This document shows positions 43,708-52,856 of a stretch of 64,000 nucleotides of DNA, piece by piece. A program made the translations under genes and the position numbers. Under the pieces are notes generated by a model. The model worked only from the letters and a program-made list of their open reading frames with translations, made no database searches and was not told the DNA's origin. Positions within the stretch are counted from its first letter, which is position 1; each line of letters begins with the position of its first letter. The DNA comes from JASGDC01 sp047605865 (GTDB lineage: Bacteria; Actinomycetota; Actinomycetes; Actinomycetales; Micrococcaceae), in the NCBI GenBank assembly GCA_047605865.1, contig JASGFC010000006.1, forward strand, positions 1 to 64,000. The letters run 5' to 3'.

Positions 43708-44805
43708 GTGGTTAATGTTGTAGTTTTATTCGGTGGCCAATCTTCAGAACATGCTGTAAGTTGTGTTACGGCAACGAATGTTGTGGAAAATCTTAAGGCT
43801 GAAGGTTTTAATGTTTATCCTGTAGGAATCACTAAAGATGGCTACTGGACTTACGTTCCAACTGAAGATGTAAATTTCCAGTTTTCATCAGATAGTGGCA
43901 CATTACCTGAAATTAAAAAAGGTCAATGGCATGTAAATCTTCCAGAAGATACTCTCAGTACAACGTGGACTCTCAGTGACGGAAAGCAGAGCAAAACCTT
44001 AGCTGATATTGATGTGGTTTTTCCTTTGCTCCATGGTCCTTATGGTGAAGATGGAACAGTCCAAGGAATGCTGGAATTATTACACATTCGCTATGTAGGA
44101 TCAGGTGTACTTGCATCTGCAGCTGCCATGGAAAAGCACACAACAAAAGTATTAGCACAAGCTGCTGGTATTGAGGTAGCGCCTTGGGTCTTTATTTCAG
44201 AGAGAAGTTGGCGCCTTCATAAAGCAGAAATTCTGCAAGAGTGTAAAAAACTTCCCTTGCCACTTTTTGTTAAGCCAAGTCGTGCAGGTTCTTCGGTCGG
44301 TGTTACCAAAATCAAAAGCTATGATGAGCTTGAAGCAGCCATTGAAGAAGCCAGGAAACATGATCCTAAGGTTCTAGTGGAGCAAGCAATTGTTGGTCAA
44401 GAAATAGAATGCTCTGTTCTTGATGGGTATCCAGCACCGAAAGCTTCTTACCCAGCAGAAATTAAAATGTCAACTGGTGTTGAATTTTATGATTACGATG
44501 CCAAATACATCAATAGTGAAGATTCTCATGTTGAATGTCCTGCACAGATTTCTGAAGAAGCTACAGAACAGATACAGCAGTTAGCTTTGCGAGCTTTCGA
44601 CGTACTTGACCTAGAAGGGCTAGCACGAGTAGATTTCTTCTATACAGCAGATGGTACTTTTGTTCTGAACGAAATCAACACATTACCTGGATTTACTGGT
44701 ATCAGTGGCTACCCGTTGATGTGGAAAGTCAGCGGAATTCCTTATGGTAAGTTGCTTGCAACTCTTGTTGAACTTGCCATGGATAGGCCAGTAGGACTCC
44801 GGTAG
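43708..44805 (+). CDS. ddl: D-alanine-D-alanine ligase
   Basis: ATP-grasp enzyme that makes the D-Ala-D-Ala end of the peptidoglycan stem. Of 365 residues, the N-terminus has LFGGQSSEHAVS, the centre KPSRAGSSVGVTKI, and the C-terminal domain the metal-binding LNEINTLPGFTGIS. Start is GTG 43708 with AGGTG upstream. The usual actinobacterial order ddl-DUF3515-thiL follows. Whether it makes D-Ala-D-Lac instead cannot be judged reliably by eye. Confidence 0.94.
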   Translation: MVNVVVLFGGQSSEHAVSCVTATNVVENLKAEGFNVYPVGITKDGYWTYVPTEDVNFQFSSDSGTLPEIKKGQWHVNLPEDTLSTTWTLSDGKQSKTLADIDVVFPLLHGPYGEDGTVQGMLELLHIRYVGSGVLASAAAMEKHTTKVLAQAAGIEVAPWVFISERSWRLHKAEILQECKKLPLPLFVKPSRAGSSVGVTKIKSYDELEAAIEEARKHDPKVLVEQAIVGQEIECSVLDGYPAPKASYPAEIKMSTGVEFYDYDAKYINSEDSHVECPAQISEEATEQIQQLALRAFDVLDLEGLARVDFFYTADGTFVLNEINTLPGFTGISGYPLMWKVSGIPYGKLLATLVELAMDRPVGLR

Positions 44806-44811
44806 CTAATA

Positions 44812-45306
44812 ATGCAAAAGGTACTTTTAGCTCTTATGGCCGGAATTACTGCTGTATCATTGACCGCTTGTAGCGGTCCCTTAGCTTTTGACACGCTTGC
44901 GGTTGAGGCTGCACCAGATTCTAATAATCCTAATTGTGCAAAAATTATGCTAGCAATGCCAAAAAAGGTTTCAGATTTCAAACAACGAGAAACTACTAGC
45001 CAAGGCACAACCGCTTACGGAGATCCTTCAGTGCTTATCGTGCGTTGTGGTTTACCAGCGATTCAAGCTACTAGTGACCCTTGCGTGAGTGTTAACGATA
45101 TAGATTGGATCTCAAAGCAAGATACAGAAAAGCCAGATACCTGGATTTTTACAAGTTATGGTAAAAGTCCAACAGTTGAAGTGCTTCTGGATAATACCAA
45201 GATTTCTTCCAGTGATGCTTTGGTCATTTTTAGCGATATCATGGAAAAAATGCCTAGTAATGGGCATAAGTGCCTTTCTGTTAAAGATGTGAGCTTGAAC
45301 CAATGA
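44812..45306 (+). CDS. DUF3515 lipoprotein
   Basis: An actinobacteria-specific exported lipoprotein of 164 residues. The signal peptide ends in the lipobox LTAC with Cys20, so it should be anchored to the outer face of the membrane. The mature part has several Cys (NPNCAK, VRCGLP, DPCVS, KCLS) that could form disulfides. Function is unknown. Its location between ddl and thiL is conserved in the phylum. The end overlaps thiL by 4 nt. Confidence 0.85.
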   Translation: MQKVLLALMAGITAVSLTACSGPLAFDTLAVEAAPDSNNPNCAKIMLAMPKKVSDFKQRETTSQGTTAYGDPSVLIVRCGLPAIQATSDPCVSVNDIDWISKQDTEKPDTWIFTSYGKSPTVEVLLDNTKISSSDALVIFSDIMEKMPSNGHKCLSVKDVSLNQ

Positions 45307-46277
45307 CCACAGTAGCTGAACTGACCGAGGCAGAAATCATTGAACTTTTACAAAAATATCTGCCTGGTAGTTCAGATATGGTTGAGCTTGGTATCGGAGA
45401 TGATGCTGCTGTCTTAACCTTAAATTCTCGTACTCTTGTAACCAGCACAGATATGATGATTGAAGACCTAGATTTTCGGTTATCGTGGAGTGAAAGTAGT
45501 GGTTATAGTCAAGGTTGGAAAGCATTTGTACAAAATGCTGCCGATATTTTTTCTATGGGAGCTACCCCAACAGCAATGCTGTTAACTCTTGGTTTACCTC
45601 CATCAACAGATGTGGAGTACGTTAAAGGCATCGCACAAGGAATAACAGATTGTGCACAAAGAGAATATCAGCTTAAAGATTTTTCTGTCATTGGTGGGGA
45701 CTTATCTGCTAGTGATAAGTTGATTATTTCAGTCACAATTTTTGGCGAACTTTTGGGGAACAAAGCACTTACTAGGTCAGGGGCAAAAGTAGGGGATGTG
45801 CTCTTACTTGCTGGTATTCCAGGTAAAGCTGCTTTGGGCTTAGCGCAACTAGAGGGCAAGTTCCCAGTTGAGCACTTGGATGCTCGTTCTTGGCAACTGC
45901 AGCCTCGTCCACCTTTTGAAGTAGTTCAAGATGTTGTTCATGATGCTACAGCCATGATTGATACTTCTGATGGGCTGTTAAAGGATGCTGCACGCATTGC
46001 CAGAGCAAGTGGAGTCTGTTTAGATATCAGTACAAAAAAATTAGAAGCAAGTCTGTTATTTTATGGTCAAGCTGCAACTTTACACGATACTGAGATTTTA
46101 CACATGATGTTATCTGGTGGCGAAGATCATAATCTTCTTTTCACCATGCCAGCTGCAGCCGTACCACAGTGGGCTATTGATAAAAACTATGTTATTGGTT
46201 GTGTTCAGGCTGGTAAAGGCGTGAAAGTTGATGGACAAAGTGTCAAAGATGAGGGGTGGGAACATTTCATTTCTTGA
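45303..46277 (+). CDS. thiL: thiamine-monophosphate kinase
   Basis: Phosphorylates thiamine phosphate to thiamine pyrophosphate. The 324 residues follow the AIR-synthase-like fold: GIGDDAAVL, TSTDMMIEDLDF, NAADIFSMGATP, VIGGDLSAS, and DTSDGLLKD for the second metal site. The ATG overlaps the DUF3515 stop. Its 3' end overlaps the recG start by about 29 nt. The ung, rpmB and DAK-domain genes often found between thiL and recG are not present here. Confidence 0.93.
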   Translation: MTTVAELTEAEIIELLQKYLPGSSDMVELGIGDDAAVLTLNSRTLVTSTDMMIEDLDFRLSWSESSGYSQGWKAFVQNAADIFSMGATPTAMLLTLGLPPSTDVEYVKGIAQGITDCAQREYQLKDFSVIGGDLSASDKLIISVTIFGELLGNKALTRSGAKVGDVLLLAGIPGKAALGLAQLEGKFPVEHLDARSWQLQPRPPFEVVQDVVHDATAMIDTSDGLLKDAARIARASGVCLDISTKKLEASLLFYGQAATLHDTEILHMMLSGGEDHNLLFTMPAAAVPQWAIDKNYVIGCVQAGKGVKVDGQSVKDEGWEHFIS

Positions 46278-48372
46278 TGACAAACTCACCAAGTATCTTG
46301 GAGATAAATCTGCAAAGGCCTTTAAAACTAATTTTGGCTATACTACGGTTAAAGAGCTACTCAACCACTTCCCACGACGCTACGTTCAAAGAGGTGAACT
46401 TACTGCCCTTGATGAACTTCCACTTGATGAAGATGTTACCGTTGTTGCCACAGTAGTGAGCGTCAATACCCGTAGAATGCGCGCTCGTCGAGGAATCATC
46501 ACAGAAGTGCTGCTTCACGGCGAAGATCAAACTGGACTTTTGAGCCTTACTTTCTTTAATCAATATGGTTTAGAAAATCGATTACCAGTAGGCGCTTTAG
46601 GGATGTTCTCTGGAAAGGTGAGTCAATACCAGGGGAAACTTACGCTTTCACACCCAGATTTTCAGCTCATTGATGAAGATGAAGATGTGGAAAAGCTTTC
46701 CACTCAACCAATGCCGCTATATCCAGCAAAGGCAAAATTAAGCAGTTGGATTATTCAACGTTCTATCAATGTGTTACTTGATACTATGCCAGCACATTTA
46801 GCTGACCCTTTAGACCAAAAGTTTAAGTTTCAACATAAACTTCTTTCTTTGCACGATGCATACATTGCTGTTCATCGTGGTGAAACTTTGAAGCAATGTT
46901 TAGCAGGGCAGCACCGCTTCCGCTTTGAGGAAGCTTTTTTAACTCAGCTAGCTTTAGTTAAACGTAAAGCAGATAATGCTCATCATCGTGCTACTAGCTA
47001 TAAACCATATGCCGGCGGGTTAAAAACTGACTTTGATGAGAACTTACCTTTTAAGCTTACTGAGGAGCAGTTAAAAGTATCTGAAGAAATTGATCATGAT
47101 TTGGCGCAAGAAGTACCTATGAATCGCCTGCTTCAAGGCGATGTGGGCTCTGGAAAAACCATCGTGGCTTTACGTGCAATGCTCAGCGTCATTGAAGCTG
47201 GCGGACAAGCTGTGCTACTTGCCCCAACTGAGGTTTTAGCTTCACAACATTTCCAATCTGTTTATTCTTTGCTCGGTGAGTTGAATTTTAAAGGTGTTTC
47301 TCTTGCTTTGTTAACAGGTTCTATGTCTGCCAAAGAAAAGAAGAACGTGCTACTTAATGTAGCTTCTGGGCAAACTAATCTTTTAGTTGCCACACATGCT
47401 GTGCTTTCTGAACAGGTAATGTTTGCTGATCTAGGGCTAGTTGTCATTGATGAGCAACATCGTTTTGGTGTGGATCAACGTGATGTGCTCCGGCAAAAAG
47501 GTCATGGGAAATATCCACATGTACTTGTCATGACTGCAACGCCAATACCAAGGTCTGTTGCCATGACAATGTTTGGAGATTTAGAGATTTCTACGCTCAA
47601 AGGATTGCCTGCAGGTAGAGCTCCTATTGCAACTCATGTAGTTAATTTGACACAGAAACCACATTGGGCAACTCGTATCATTGAGCGAATGCAAGAAGAC
47701 CTTAATCAAGGCCATCAAGTGTATGTTGTCTGTTCTCGAATTGGCGATGAAGAAACTTCCAGTGATCGGTACTCAGTATTGGATTTTACTGAGGTGCTGT
47801 CGCAGAATCTGCCTCATGCTAGCGTTGCCATGTTGCATTCTAGATTAGACACAGACATCAAAGATCGCACGATGGCACAGTTTGTTGCTGGAAAGGTAGA
47901 TGTCTTGGTATCTACAACCATCATTGAAGTAGGCGTTGACGTAGCTAATGCCACCATGATGGTGATTATGGATGCAGATAGCTTTGGTGTATCCCAATTA
48001 CATCAATTACGAGGCAGAATTGGCCGTGGCAGATTGCCTGGTTTGTGTCTTTTAGTGACTCGAGTGGAACCTGGACATGAAAGCTTAGAAAGATTAAAAG
48101 CTGTTGAAAGCACAACGGATGGTTTTAAACTTTCATTACTGGACCTTGAGTTAAGGCGTGAAGGTGATGTTTTAAGTGCACAACAATCAGGGGGAGCCAA
48201 AACGTTAAAACTGCTTAAGGTAACTCAACACACTAAACTCTTAGAGGAAGCAAGAGAAGCTGCTCAAGAACTGATTGATGAAGATCCAACTTTAGAACAC
48301 CATCGAGCCTTAACAGTGGCTTTAGCAGAATTTCTAGATTCTGACACAGAAGAGTACTTGGAGAAAAGCTGA
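46249..48372 (+). CDS. recG: ATP-dependent DNA helicase RecG
   Basis: Remodels stalled forks and Holliday junctions. The 707-residue protein has an N-terminal wedge/OB domain (about 50-150), Walker A GDVGSGKTIVAL, the DEQH box in VIDEQHRFGV, MTATPIPRS and the late QLRGRIGRG motif VI. The start is unsure: ATG 46249 is used, with ATG 46231 and TTG 46228 in frame upstream; all overlap thiL. rsmD starts on the recG stop (TGATG). Confidence 0.94.
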   Translation: MRGGNISFLDDKLTKYLGDKSAKAFKTNFGYTTVKELLNHFPRRYVQRGELTALDELPLDEDVTVVATVVSVNTRRMRARRGIITEVLLHGEDQTGLLSLTFFNQYGLENRLPVGALGMFSGKVSQYQGKLTLSHPDFQLIDEDEDVEKLSTQPMPLYPAKAKLSSWIIQRSINVLLDTMPAHLADPLDQKFKFQHKLLSLHDAYIAVHRGETLKQCLAGQHRFRFEEAFLTQLALVKRKADNAHHRATSYKPYAGGLKTDFDENLPFKLTEEQLKVSEEIDHDLAQEVPMNRLLQGDVGSGKTIVALRAMLSVIEAGGQAVLLAPTEVLASQHFQSVYSLLGELNFKGVSLALLTGSMSAKEKKNVLLNVASGQTNLLVATHAVLSEQVMFADLGLVVIDEQHRFGVDQRDVLRQKGHGKYPHVLVMTATPIPRSVAMTMFGDLEISTLKGLPAGRAPIATHVVNLTQKPHWATRIIERMQEDLNQGHQVYVVCSRIGDEETSSDRYSVLDFTEVLSQNLPHASVAMLHSRLDTDIKDRTMAQFVAGKVDVLVSTTIIEVGVDVANATMMVIMDADSFGVSQLHQLRGRIGRGRLPGLCLLVTRVEPGHESLERLKAVESTTDGFKLSLLDLELRREGDVLSAQQSGGAKTLKLLKVTQHTKLLEEAREAAQELIDEDPTLEHHRALTVALAEFLDSDTEEYLEKS

Positions 48373-48923
48373 TGCGCATTATTTCAGGAACTGCTGGAGG
48401 TTTTCGGCTTAAAACTTTGTCAGGACCACATACCAGACCGACAACAGATAAAGTGAAAGAAGCACTTTTTTCAAAACTTTCTAGCTATAACATGCTAGTT
48501 GATGCAGTTGTCGTTGATCTTTTTGCCGGTTCTGGCGCACTTGGTTTAGAAGCTGCTAGTAGGGGAGCAAAGCGCGTGGATTTTGTTGAAAAAAACCACG
48601 CTGCTGCAAGTATTGTTCAGCATAATATTGACAGTGTTTCTCACAACGTAGAAACTGAGCTTACTCTTTATGAGCAGAGTGCTTTATCTTTTTTGAAGAC
48701 AGCACAGGGCAGTTACGATCTTATGTTTATAGATCCGCCTTATCAAGAGCAAAATCTTAAAAAGTATTTAGAAGCAACAACCCCATTGCTTGAAACTCAT
48801 TCTTTGCTTGTTGTTGAGCGTTCGGTACGTTCTAGAGAGCTCATTATCCCTAATGATTTGAAAGTACTTGAAGTAAAAAAATATGGTGAAACAGAGTTGG
48901 TCTTTCTTGAATTAAAAGTTTGA
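48372..48923 (+). CDS. rsmD: 16S rRNA (guanine966-N2)-methyltransferase RsmD
   Basis: Methylates G966 of 16S rRNA from S-adenosylmethionine. The 183 residues start with MRIISGTAGGFRLKTL, bind the cofactor through DLFAGSGALGLEA, and contain the catalytic DPPY motif near residue 122. The start shares one base with the recG stop. coaD follows as in other actinobacteria. Confidence 0.94.
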   Translation: MRIISGTAGGFRLKTLSGPHTRPTTDKVKEALFSKLSSYNMLVDAVVVDLFAGSGALGLEAASRGAKRVDFVEKNHAAASIVQHNIDSVSHNVETELTLYEQSALSFLKTAQGSYDLMFIDPPYQEQNLKKYLEATTPLLETHSLLVVERSVRSRELIIPNDLKVLEVKKYGETELVFLELKV

Positions 48924-48924
48924 A

Positions 48925-48952
48925 CCTTCCTTATAAAGGGGTTTTTGTTTTT
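48925..48952 (+). terminator. weak terminator-like hairpin after rsmD
   Basis: CCTT-ATA-AAGG at 48929-48939 with flanking GGGG and a run of five and then six Ts (48942-48952). It is short, so partial read-through into coaD is likely. Confidence 0.45.
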
Positions 48953-49023
48953 TAGATAAAGTGATAGAAAATGAGAGAGAACAATATGTTGTACAAAATT
49001 TTAGCGCGCAAAGGAACTTCACG

Positions 49024-49494
49024 ATGACTCACGTAGTATGCCCAGGATCCTTCGATCCAATGCATAAAGGCCACTTAGACGTTGTTGAGCGTGCTGCAAA
49101 ACTTTTTGATACAGTAACGGTACTTGTTGCTACAAATACGAATAAAAAGTATCTATTTAGCCTAGATGAACGTGTATCTTTGTGCAAAAAATACGTTGGA
49201 GACTTAGATAACGTCACAGTAGATGTTTTGGGTAATTCTTTGTTAGCAGATTATTGCAAAGAGCACGATGCAGCTTTGGTTAAAGGTGTTCGCAATGGTT
49301 CAGATTTTGAATATGAAGTACCGATGTCCACCATCAATGCAGAACTTTCTGGTGTTGAAACCGTATTTTTAGCCAGCGCAGCAGATGTTATTCATATTTC
49401 TTCGACTATCGTCAAAGAAGTTAATTACTTTGGTGGAGATGTGTCTTCAATGGTAAATAGTGCTACAGTTCAAGCTTTAGAATCAAAGCGTTAA
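49024..49494 (+). CDS. coaD: phosphopantetheine adenylyltransferase
   Basis: Transfers AMP from ATP to 4'-phosphopantetheine in coenzyme A synthesis. The 156 residues begin with CPGSFDPMHKGHLD, holding the HxGH nucleotidylyl-transfer motif, and contain VKGVRNGSDFEYE and the late ISSTIVKE. ATG 49024 is set by AAGGAA 7 nt upstream; earlier in-frame codons encode sequence foreign to the family. In related genomes DUF177 usually follows; here two secreted hydrolase genes are in between. Confidence 0.94.
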   Translation: MTHVVCPGSFDPMHKGHLDVVERAAKLFDTVTVLVATNTNKKYLFSLDERVSLCKKYVGDLDNVTVDVLGNSLLADYCKEHDAALVKGVRNGSDFEYEVPMSTINAELSGVETVFLASAADVIHISSTIVKEVNYFGGDVSSMVNSATVQALESKR

Positions 49495-49684
49495 TCCTCT
49501 TTGTTTGTACAACACCACTGGACTACTACGTAGAATTATGTGTATACTCAAATAGAGTTAATGTATCTATTTGGTAACTATAGATTATTCCAAGAGTATA
49601 GCGAGCATTCTGCTGTTATACTTGGTGTATTGTAATCTTAGTTGATTTTTAACACCACCAAACGTAATTTAAGGGGCATACTAC

Positions 49685-51172
49685 GTGATTAAAAAGGGTA
49701 ATACACTTACCACTATTAGCGTCTTGGCTACGCTTTCCACTGGAGTTCCAGCTGTTGCTGATACTCTTGTGCAACCCCAAATTTCAAATGATTATACGCA
49801 GGCCAACACCGGACAAACTAGTACTGGGCTTAATGCTACTTCTCCTTTGCAAAACACTAGTACAAACTCTACAGTTCCTGCTACCTCTGGTACCACCAGT
49901 TCAACAGCAGGTACTCAAGCTACCCAACAACAGAACACTCCTGCAACTACTAGCGCTACTAATCAGCAGACGCAGTCAACAACTTCTAATCAACCGTTGC
50001 AAAATACTGCTACTCAAGCGCAGCCAACAACTTCTCCACAGACTTCCTCTACAACGCAAACTACTACATCACAAGCTACCACTAGTCTTTTAACTTGTTA
50101 TCAGTATCACCTTGTTAATGGCGAGCTTCAATATACCTCTAATGTTCGGTATCAATGCCTTACTGGAGAAACTTCTGCAACTCCTCTTGAGATGCTCAAT
50201 AACCCTGTTGCTATGAGTAGCTTGCCAACTACAGCTTTCACTGCTGAGGATATACAAACATCGTCAAGTATTGTAGATTCTACTTCTTCTTCTACAACAG
50301 TCGATACAGAAGAAATTGAAAATGCTACGAAAGATGGAAAACTCCTTGAAGATAAAGTAGGAAAAGGGGATGATTACCCTTTTAAAGTTTCTGGTTGTGA
50401 AAATGCAGTCAGTGGCACACTTATAGCTGAGTCTTCACCTTTAGGTACTTGGGTTTGCCAGTGTACAGACTTCGTGCTGTGGCGTTTGAACCAAGCTGCT
50501 GGTGGAGATGAAGATAACATTAAGTTCAAGAATACAAATTCAGAACTTTATGCCTATGATTTCCCTAAAGCTTACAAAAATTATGAACAAGATACATCTC
50601 CTCGTGTAGGTGACGTTGCTGTTAAACTTGCTAACAGTAAGGGTGCTGGTGAGATGGGTCACGTTGCCTATGTCGTTAAGGTAGATAAAACCGAGAAGAC
50701 TGTTACAGTTGAGCAGTACAACACTCCTACTGAGTCAAACAATAATACTGGTTTGTCTTATTCAGAAGATGAGTACTCTATCGATGACTTTGACACTTAC
50801 ATCCATTTTGGCAAAAAAGCTGACGGTGAAGAAGAAACAGATTCTAGTGATAGCGATAGTTCTACTAGCACTGATACATCTACGTCTGATTCTTCTGATA
50901 GTTCCTCTGCGCCAGTTACTGAAAGTGGTTCTGTGTGGGATACTTTGGCTCAATGTGAATCAAGTGGCGATTGGTCTATTAACACCGGTAATGGCTTCTA
51001 CGGTGGTCTTCAGTTTACAGCAGAAACTTGGAGTGAATTCGGTGGAGAGAAATATGCGGCTTCAGCCGAGCAAGCTACTCGTGATGAGCAGATTGATATT
51101 GCTAAGAAAGTTCAAGCTGCACAAGGCTGGAACGCTTGGCCAGCTTGTTCTGCAAAGCTAGCTCTGAGCTAG
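49685..51172 (+). CDS. secreted CHAP-domain plus Rpf-like wall hydrolase
   Basis: Exported peptidoglycan hydrolase of 495 residues. A signal peptide ends near Ala25 (AVA-DT). Residues about 27-130 are a Thr/Ser/Gln-rich linker, then a CHAP amidase/endopeptidase domain (about 225-375) with likely catalytic Cys260 (QCTDFV) and His326 (GHVAYV), a Ser/Asp-rich linker, and a C-terminal Rpf/transglycosylase-like domain with Glu425 in LAQCESSGDW. It could therefore cut both peptide and glycan strands. Start GTG 49685 with AAGGGG 9 nt upstream. It has a paralogue immediately downstream. Confidence 0.9.
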   Translation: MIKKGNTLTTISVLATLSTGVPAVADTLVQPQISNDYTQANTGQTSTGLNATSPLQNTSTNSTVPATSGTTSSTAGTQATQQQNTPATTSATNQQTQSTTSNQPLQNTATQAQPTTSPQTSSTTQTTTSQATTSLLTCYQYHLVNGELQYTSNVRYQCLTGETSATPLEMLNNPVAMSSLPTTAFTAEDIQTSSSIVDSTSSSTTVDTEEIENATKDGKLLEDKVGKGDDYPFKVSGCENAVSGTLIAESSPLGTWVCQCTDFVLWRLNQAAGGDEDNIKFKNTNSELYAYDFPKAYKNYEQDTSPRVGDVAVKLANSKGAGEMGHVAYVVKVDKTEKTVTVEQYNTPTESNNNTGLSYSEDEYSIDDFDTYIHFGKKADGEEETDSSDSDSSTSTDTSTSDSSDSSSAPVTESGSVWDTLAQCESSGDWSINTGNGFYGGLQFTAETWSEFGGEKYAASAEQATRDEQIDIAKKVQAAQGWNAWPACSAKLALS

Positions 51173-51268
51173 TAGTTTTCTTAACACTAGAACAAACACC
51201 TGTAATCCTAGTACACTAGTAGTGGGAGAAGTTTAATTTTTCTCACGTACTTCTTTAAAGGATTACCC

Positions 51269-52033
51269 ATGATGAAGTGTAGTGTATTAGCAGTAGGCTT
51301 GGGTATCGTGAGTTCTTTTACAATACCTATACCAGCGTTGGGTGATCTTACTATTGATTCGAGCGATGAAGATAATCCATTGATTCAAGCACTAGAGTTA
51401 AGACAAAAAAGAGAAGAACAAAAGCTTCAAAATATTTTTCACATACATCATGATGTTGTTCTTGAGCCTCAAATACCTGATACTCCAACTGCTAAAACAA
51501 CTCCTAACACTACAGCAACGCACAAAGCAACCGCTACAGCTAAAGCTGTAGCTACTGTTCCTGGCCATGGAGATGATTACCCTTATAAGACATCGGCTTG
51601 TGTTAATGCACCAGAAGGAAGGGTTGTTGTGCAAGAATCTCCTCTGGGTACCTATATATGTCAGTGTACTGATTTCGTGTTGTGGCGTTTGAATCAAGCT
51701 GCAGGTGGAGATAGTAAGAATATTAAGTTTGTTAAGCCTAAGACATCGTTGAATGCCTATAATTTCCCTGGAGCTTTTGCAAATCATAAGCAAGATTCAG
51801 AACCACAACTTGGTGATGTCGCTGTCATGTTCCCAGGTAGTAATGGTGCTACAAGCGCTGGGCATGTTGCGTATGTGGTCGCTGTGAATAAGTCAAAAGG
51901 TACAGTAACTGTTGAGCAGTACAATTGGGCAACAACTGAGAATAAAATGACTGGTCTATCTTATTCAAAGGTTGAGCATCCAAAAAATTATTACAGCACC
52001 TATATACATTTTGGTCTTCATCCTAAATCTTAG
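51269..52033 (+). CDS. secreted CHAP-domain wall hydrolase (paralogue)
   Basis: A 254-residue exported protein with a signal peptide (about 1-26), a charged, then Thr/Ala/Lys-rich linker, and a CHAP domain closely similar to that of the preceding gene, with Cys133 (QCTDFVLWRLNQAAGG is shared exactly) and His199. The Rpf domain of the neighbour is absent. AAAGGA lies 6 nt before the ATG. Probably arose by tandem duplication; a division of labour in cell separation is inferred. Confidence 0.88.
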   Translation: MMKCSVLAVGLGIVSSFTIPIPALGDLTIDSSDEDNPLIQALELRQKREEQKLQNIFHIHHDVVLEPQIPDTPTAKTTPNTTATHKATATAKAVATVPGHGDDYPYKTSACVNAPEGRVVVQESPLGTYICQCTDFVLWRLNQAAGGDSKNIKFVKPKTSLNAYNFPGAFANHKQDSEPQLGDVAVMFPGSNGATSAGHVAYVVAVNKSKGTVTVEQYNWATTENKMTGLSYSKVEHPKNYYSTYIHFGLHPKS

Positions 52034-52088
52034 TGAACTTGCATCCTGTTTTAATTCACTTCTAGTTCGTTTGCAGTTAACAGTATCG

Positions 52089-52094
52089 TATACT
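52089..52094 (+). promoter_or_regulatory. -10-like box before the DUF177 gene
   Basis: TATACT ends 7 nt before ATG 52102, and no Shine-Dalgarno is present, so the mRNA may be leaderless. No good -35 box is visible. Confidence 0.45.
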
Positions 52095-52101
52095 TGAAGC
52101 A

Positions 52102-52629
52102 ATGAGTAACTTTATCTTTGATGTTTCAGATTTACGAAAAAACGTTGGTACAACGTTTGAGGAAACAAAGCGGCTTCATGCCAACTCTGATATGGGTAAC
52201 CCAATTATCTCTATTAAAGAAGGTTCTCCTATGAACCTGAATGTTGAGCTGGATTCGGTAACAGAAGGCATTTTTGCACAGTTTGTCCTACAAGCAGTTG
52301 CTAGTGGTGAATGTTCGCGATGCCTTGATCCACTGAAACAAACTACTGAAGCTTCAGGAAATGCTATGTTTGAGTATCATGCCCAGGAGCAAGATGATGA
52401 GCAATATCTTGTTATAGATGATACAATTGACCTTGAACCTCTCGTGCGGGATACAGTAGTTACTCAACTTGCCTTTAATCCTGTATGCAAAGATGATTGT
52501 CTAGGTTTATGCTCAAGCTGCGGTTTCCGCATGGAAGAAGACCCGCAACATCATCATGAGGTAAAAGATCCACGTTGGTCGGCATTAGAGGGTTTGATCA
52601 ACAACGAAAACAAGACTGAAGAGGACTAA
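52102..52629 (+). CDS. DUF177 (YceD) protein
   Basis: A 175-residue cytosolic protein of the YceD/DUF177 family, linked in bacteria to 23S rRNA and L32 metabolism. It has two Cys pairs, CSRC near residue 73 and C-x3-C-x2-CSSCGF near residue 132, as in family members. It is followed after 2 nt by rpmF, the conserved DUF177-rpmF pair. Possible leaderless start (TATACT 7 nt upstream). Confidence 0.9.
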   Translation: MSNFIFDVSDLRKNVGTTFEETKRLHANSDMGNPIISIKEGSPMNLNVELDSVTEGIFAQFVLQAVASGECSRCLDPLKQTTEASGNAMFEYHAQEQDDEQYLVIDDTIDLEPLVRDTVVTQLAFNPVCKDDCLGLCSSCGFRMEEDPQHHHEVKDPRWSALEGLINNENKTEED

Positions 52630-52631
52630 TT

Positions 52632-52835
52632 GTGGCTGTTCCAAAGCGTAAAATGTCTCGTTCTAACACTCGTTCACGCCGTTCACAGTGGAAAGCAAGC
52701 GCTCCAAAGCTTGTAAAGACTGTTGAAAATGGTCAGACTGTATACAGTCGACCACACCAGGCAAAAGTTGTAGAAGATTCTGCTGGCACCCCATTGTATC
52801 TTGAATACAAAGGCCGTAAAGTAGCTGACATCTAA
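52632..52835 (+). CDS. rpmF: 50S ribosomal protein L32
   Basis: Small basic ribosomal protein of 67 residues starting MAVPKRKMSRSNTRSRRSQW. The zinc-binding Cys pairs found in many L32 proteins are absent, which is common in this phylum. GTG 52632 with GAGG upstream. The C-terminal part (about 40-67) is slightly longer than in mycobacterial L32. Confidence 0.95.
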   Translation: MAVPKRKMSRSNTRSRRSQWKASAPKLVKTVENGQTVYSRPHQAKVVEDSAGTPLYLEYKGRKVADI

Positions 52836-52856
52836 GCTCGTTACTTCGTAGAGCGT

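Noticed and set aside
49495..49684. c-di-AMP (ydaO-type) riboswitch before the CHAP gene
   Set aside because: Such switches often precede wall hydrolases in this phylum, but I could not find their conserved sequence blocks in the 190-nt gap.
49755..50093. Leu-rich 112-codon frame inside the first CHAP gene
   Set aside because: It is the shifted reading of the Thr/Gln-rich linker, which makes Leu-rich products by codon structure.
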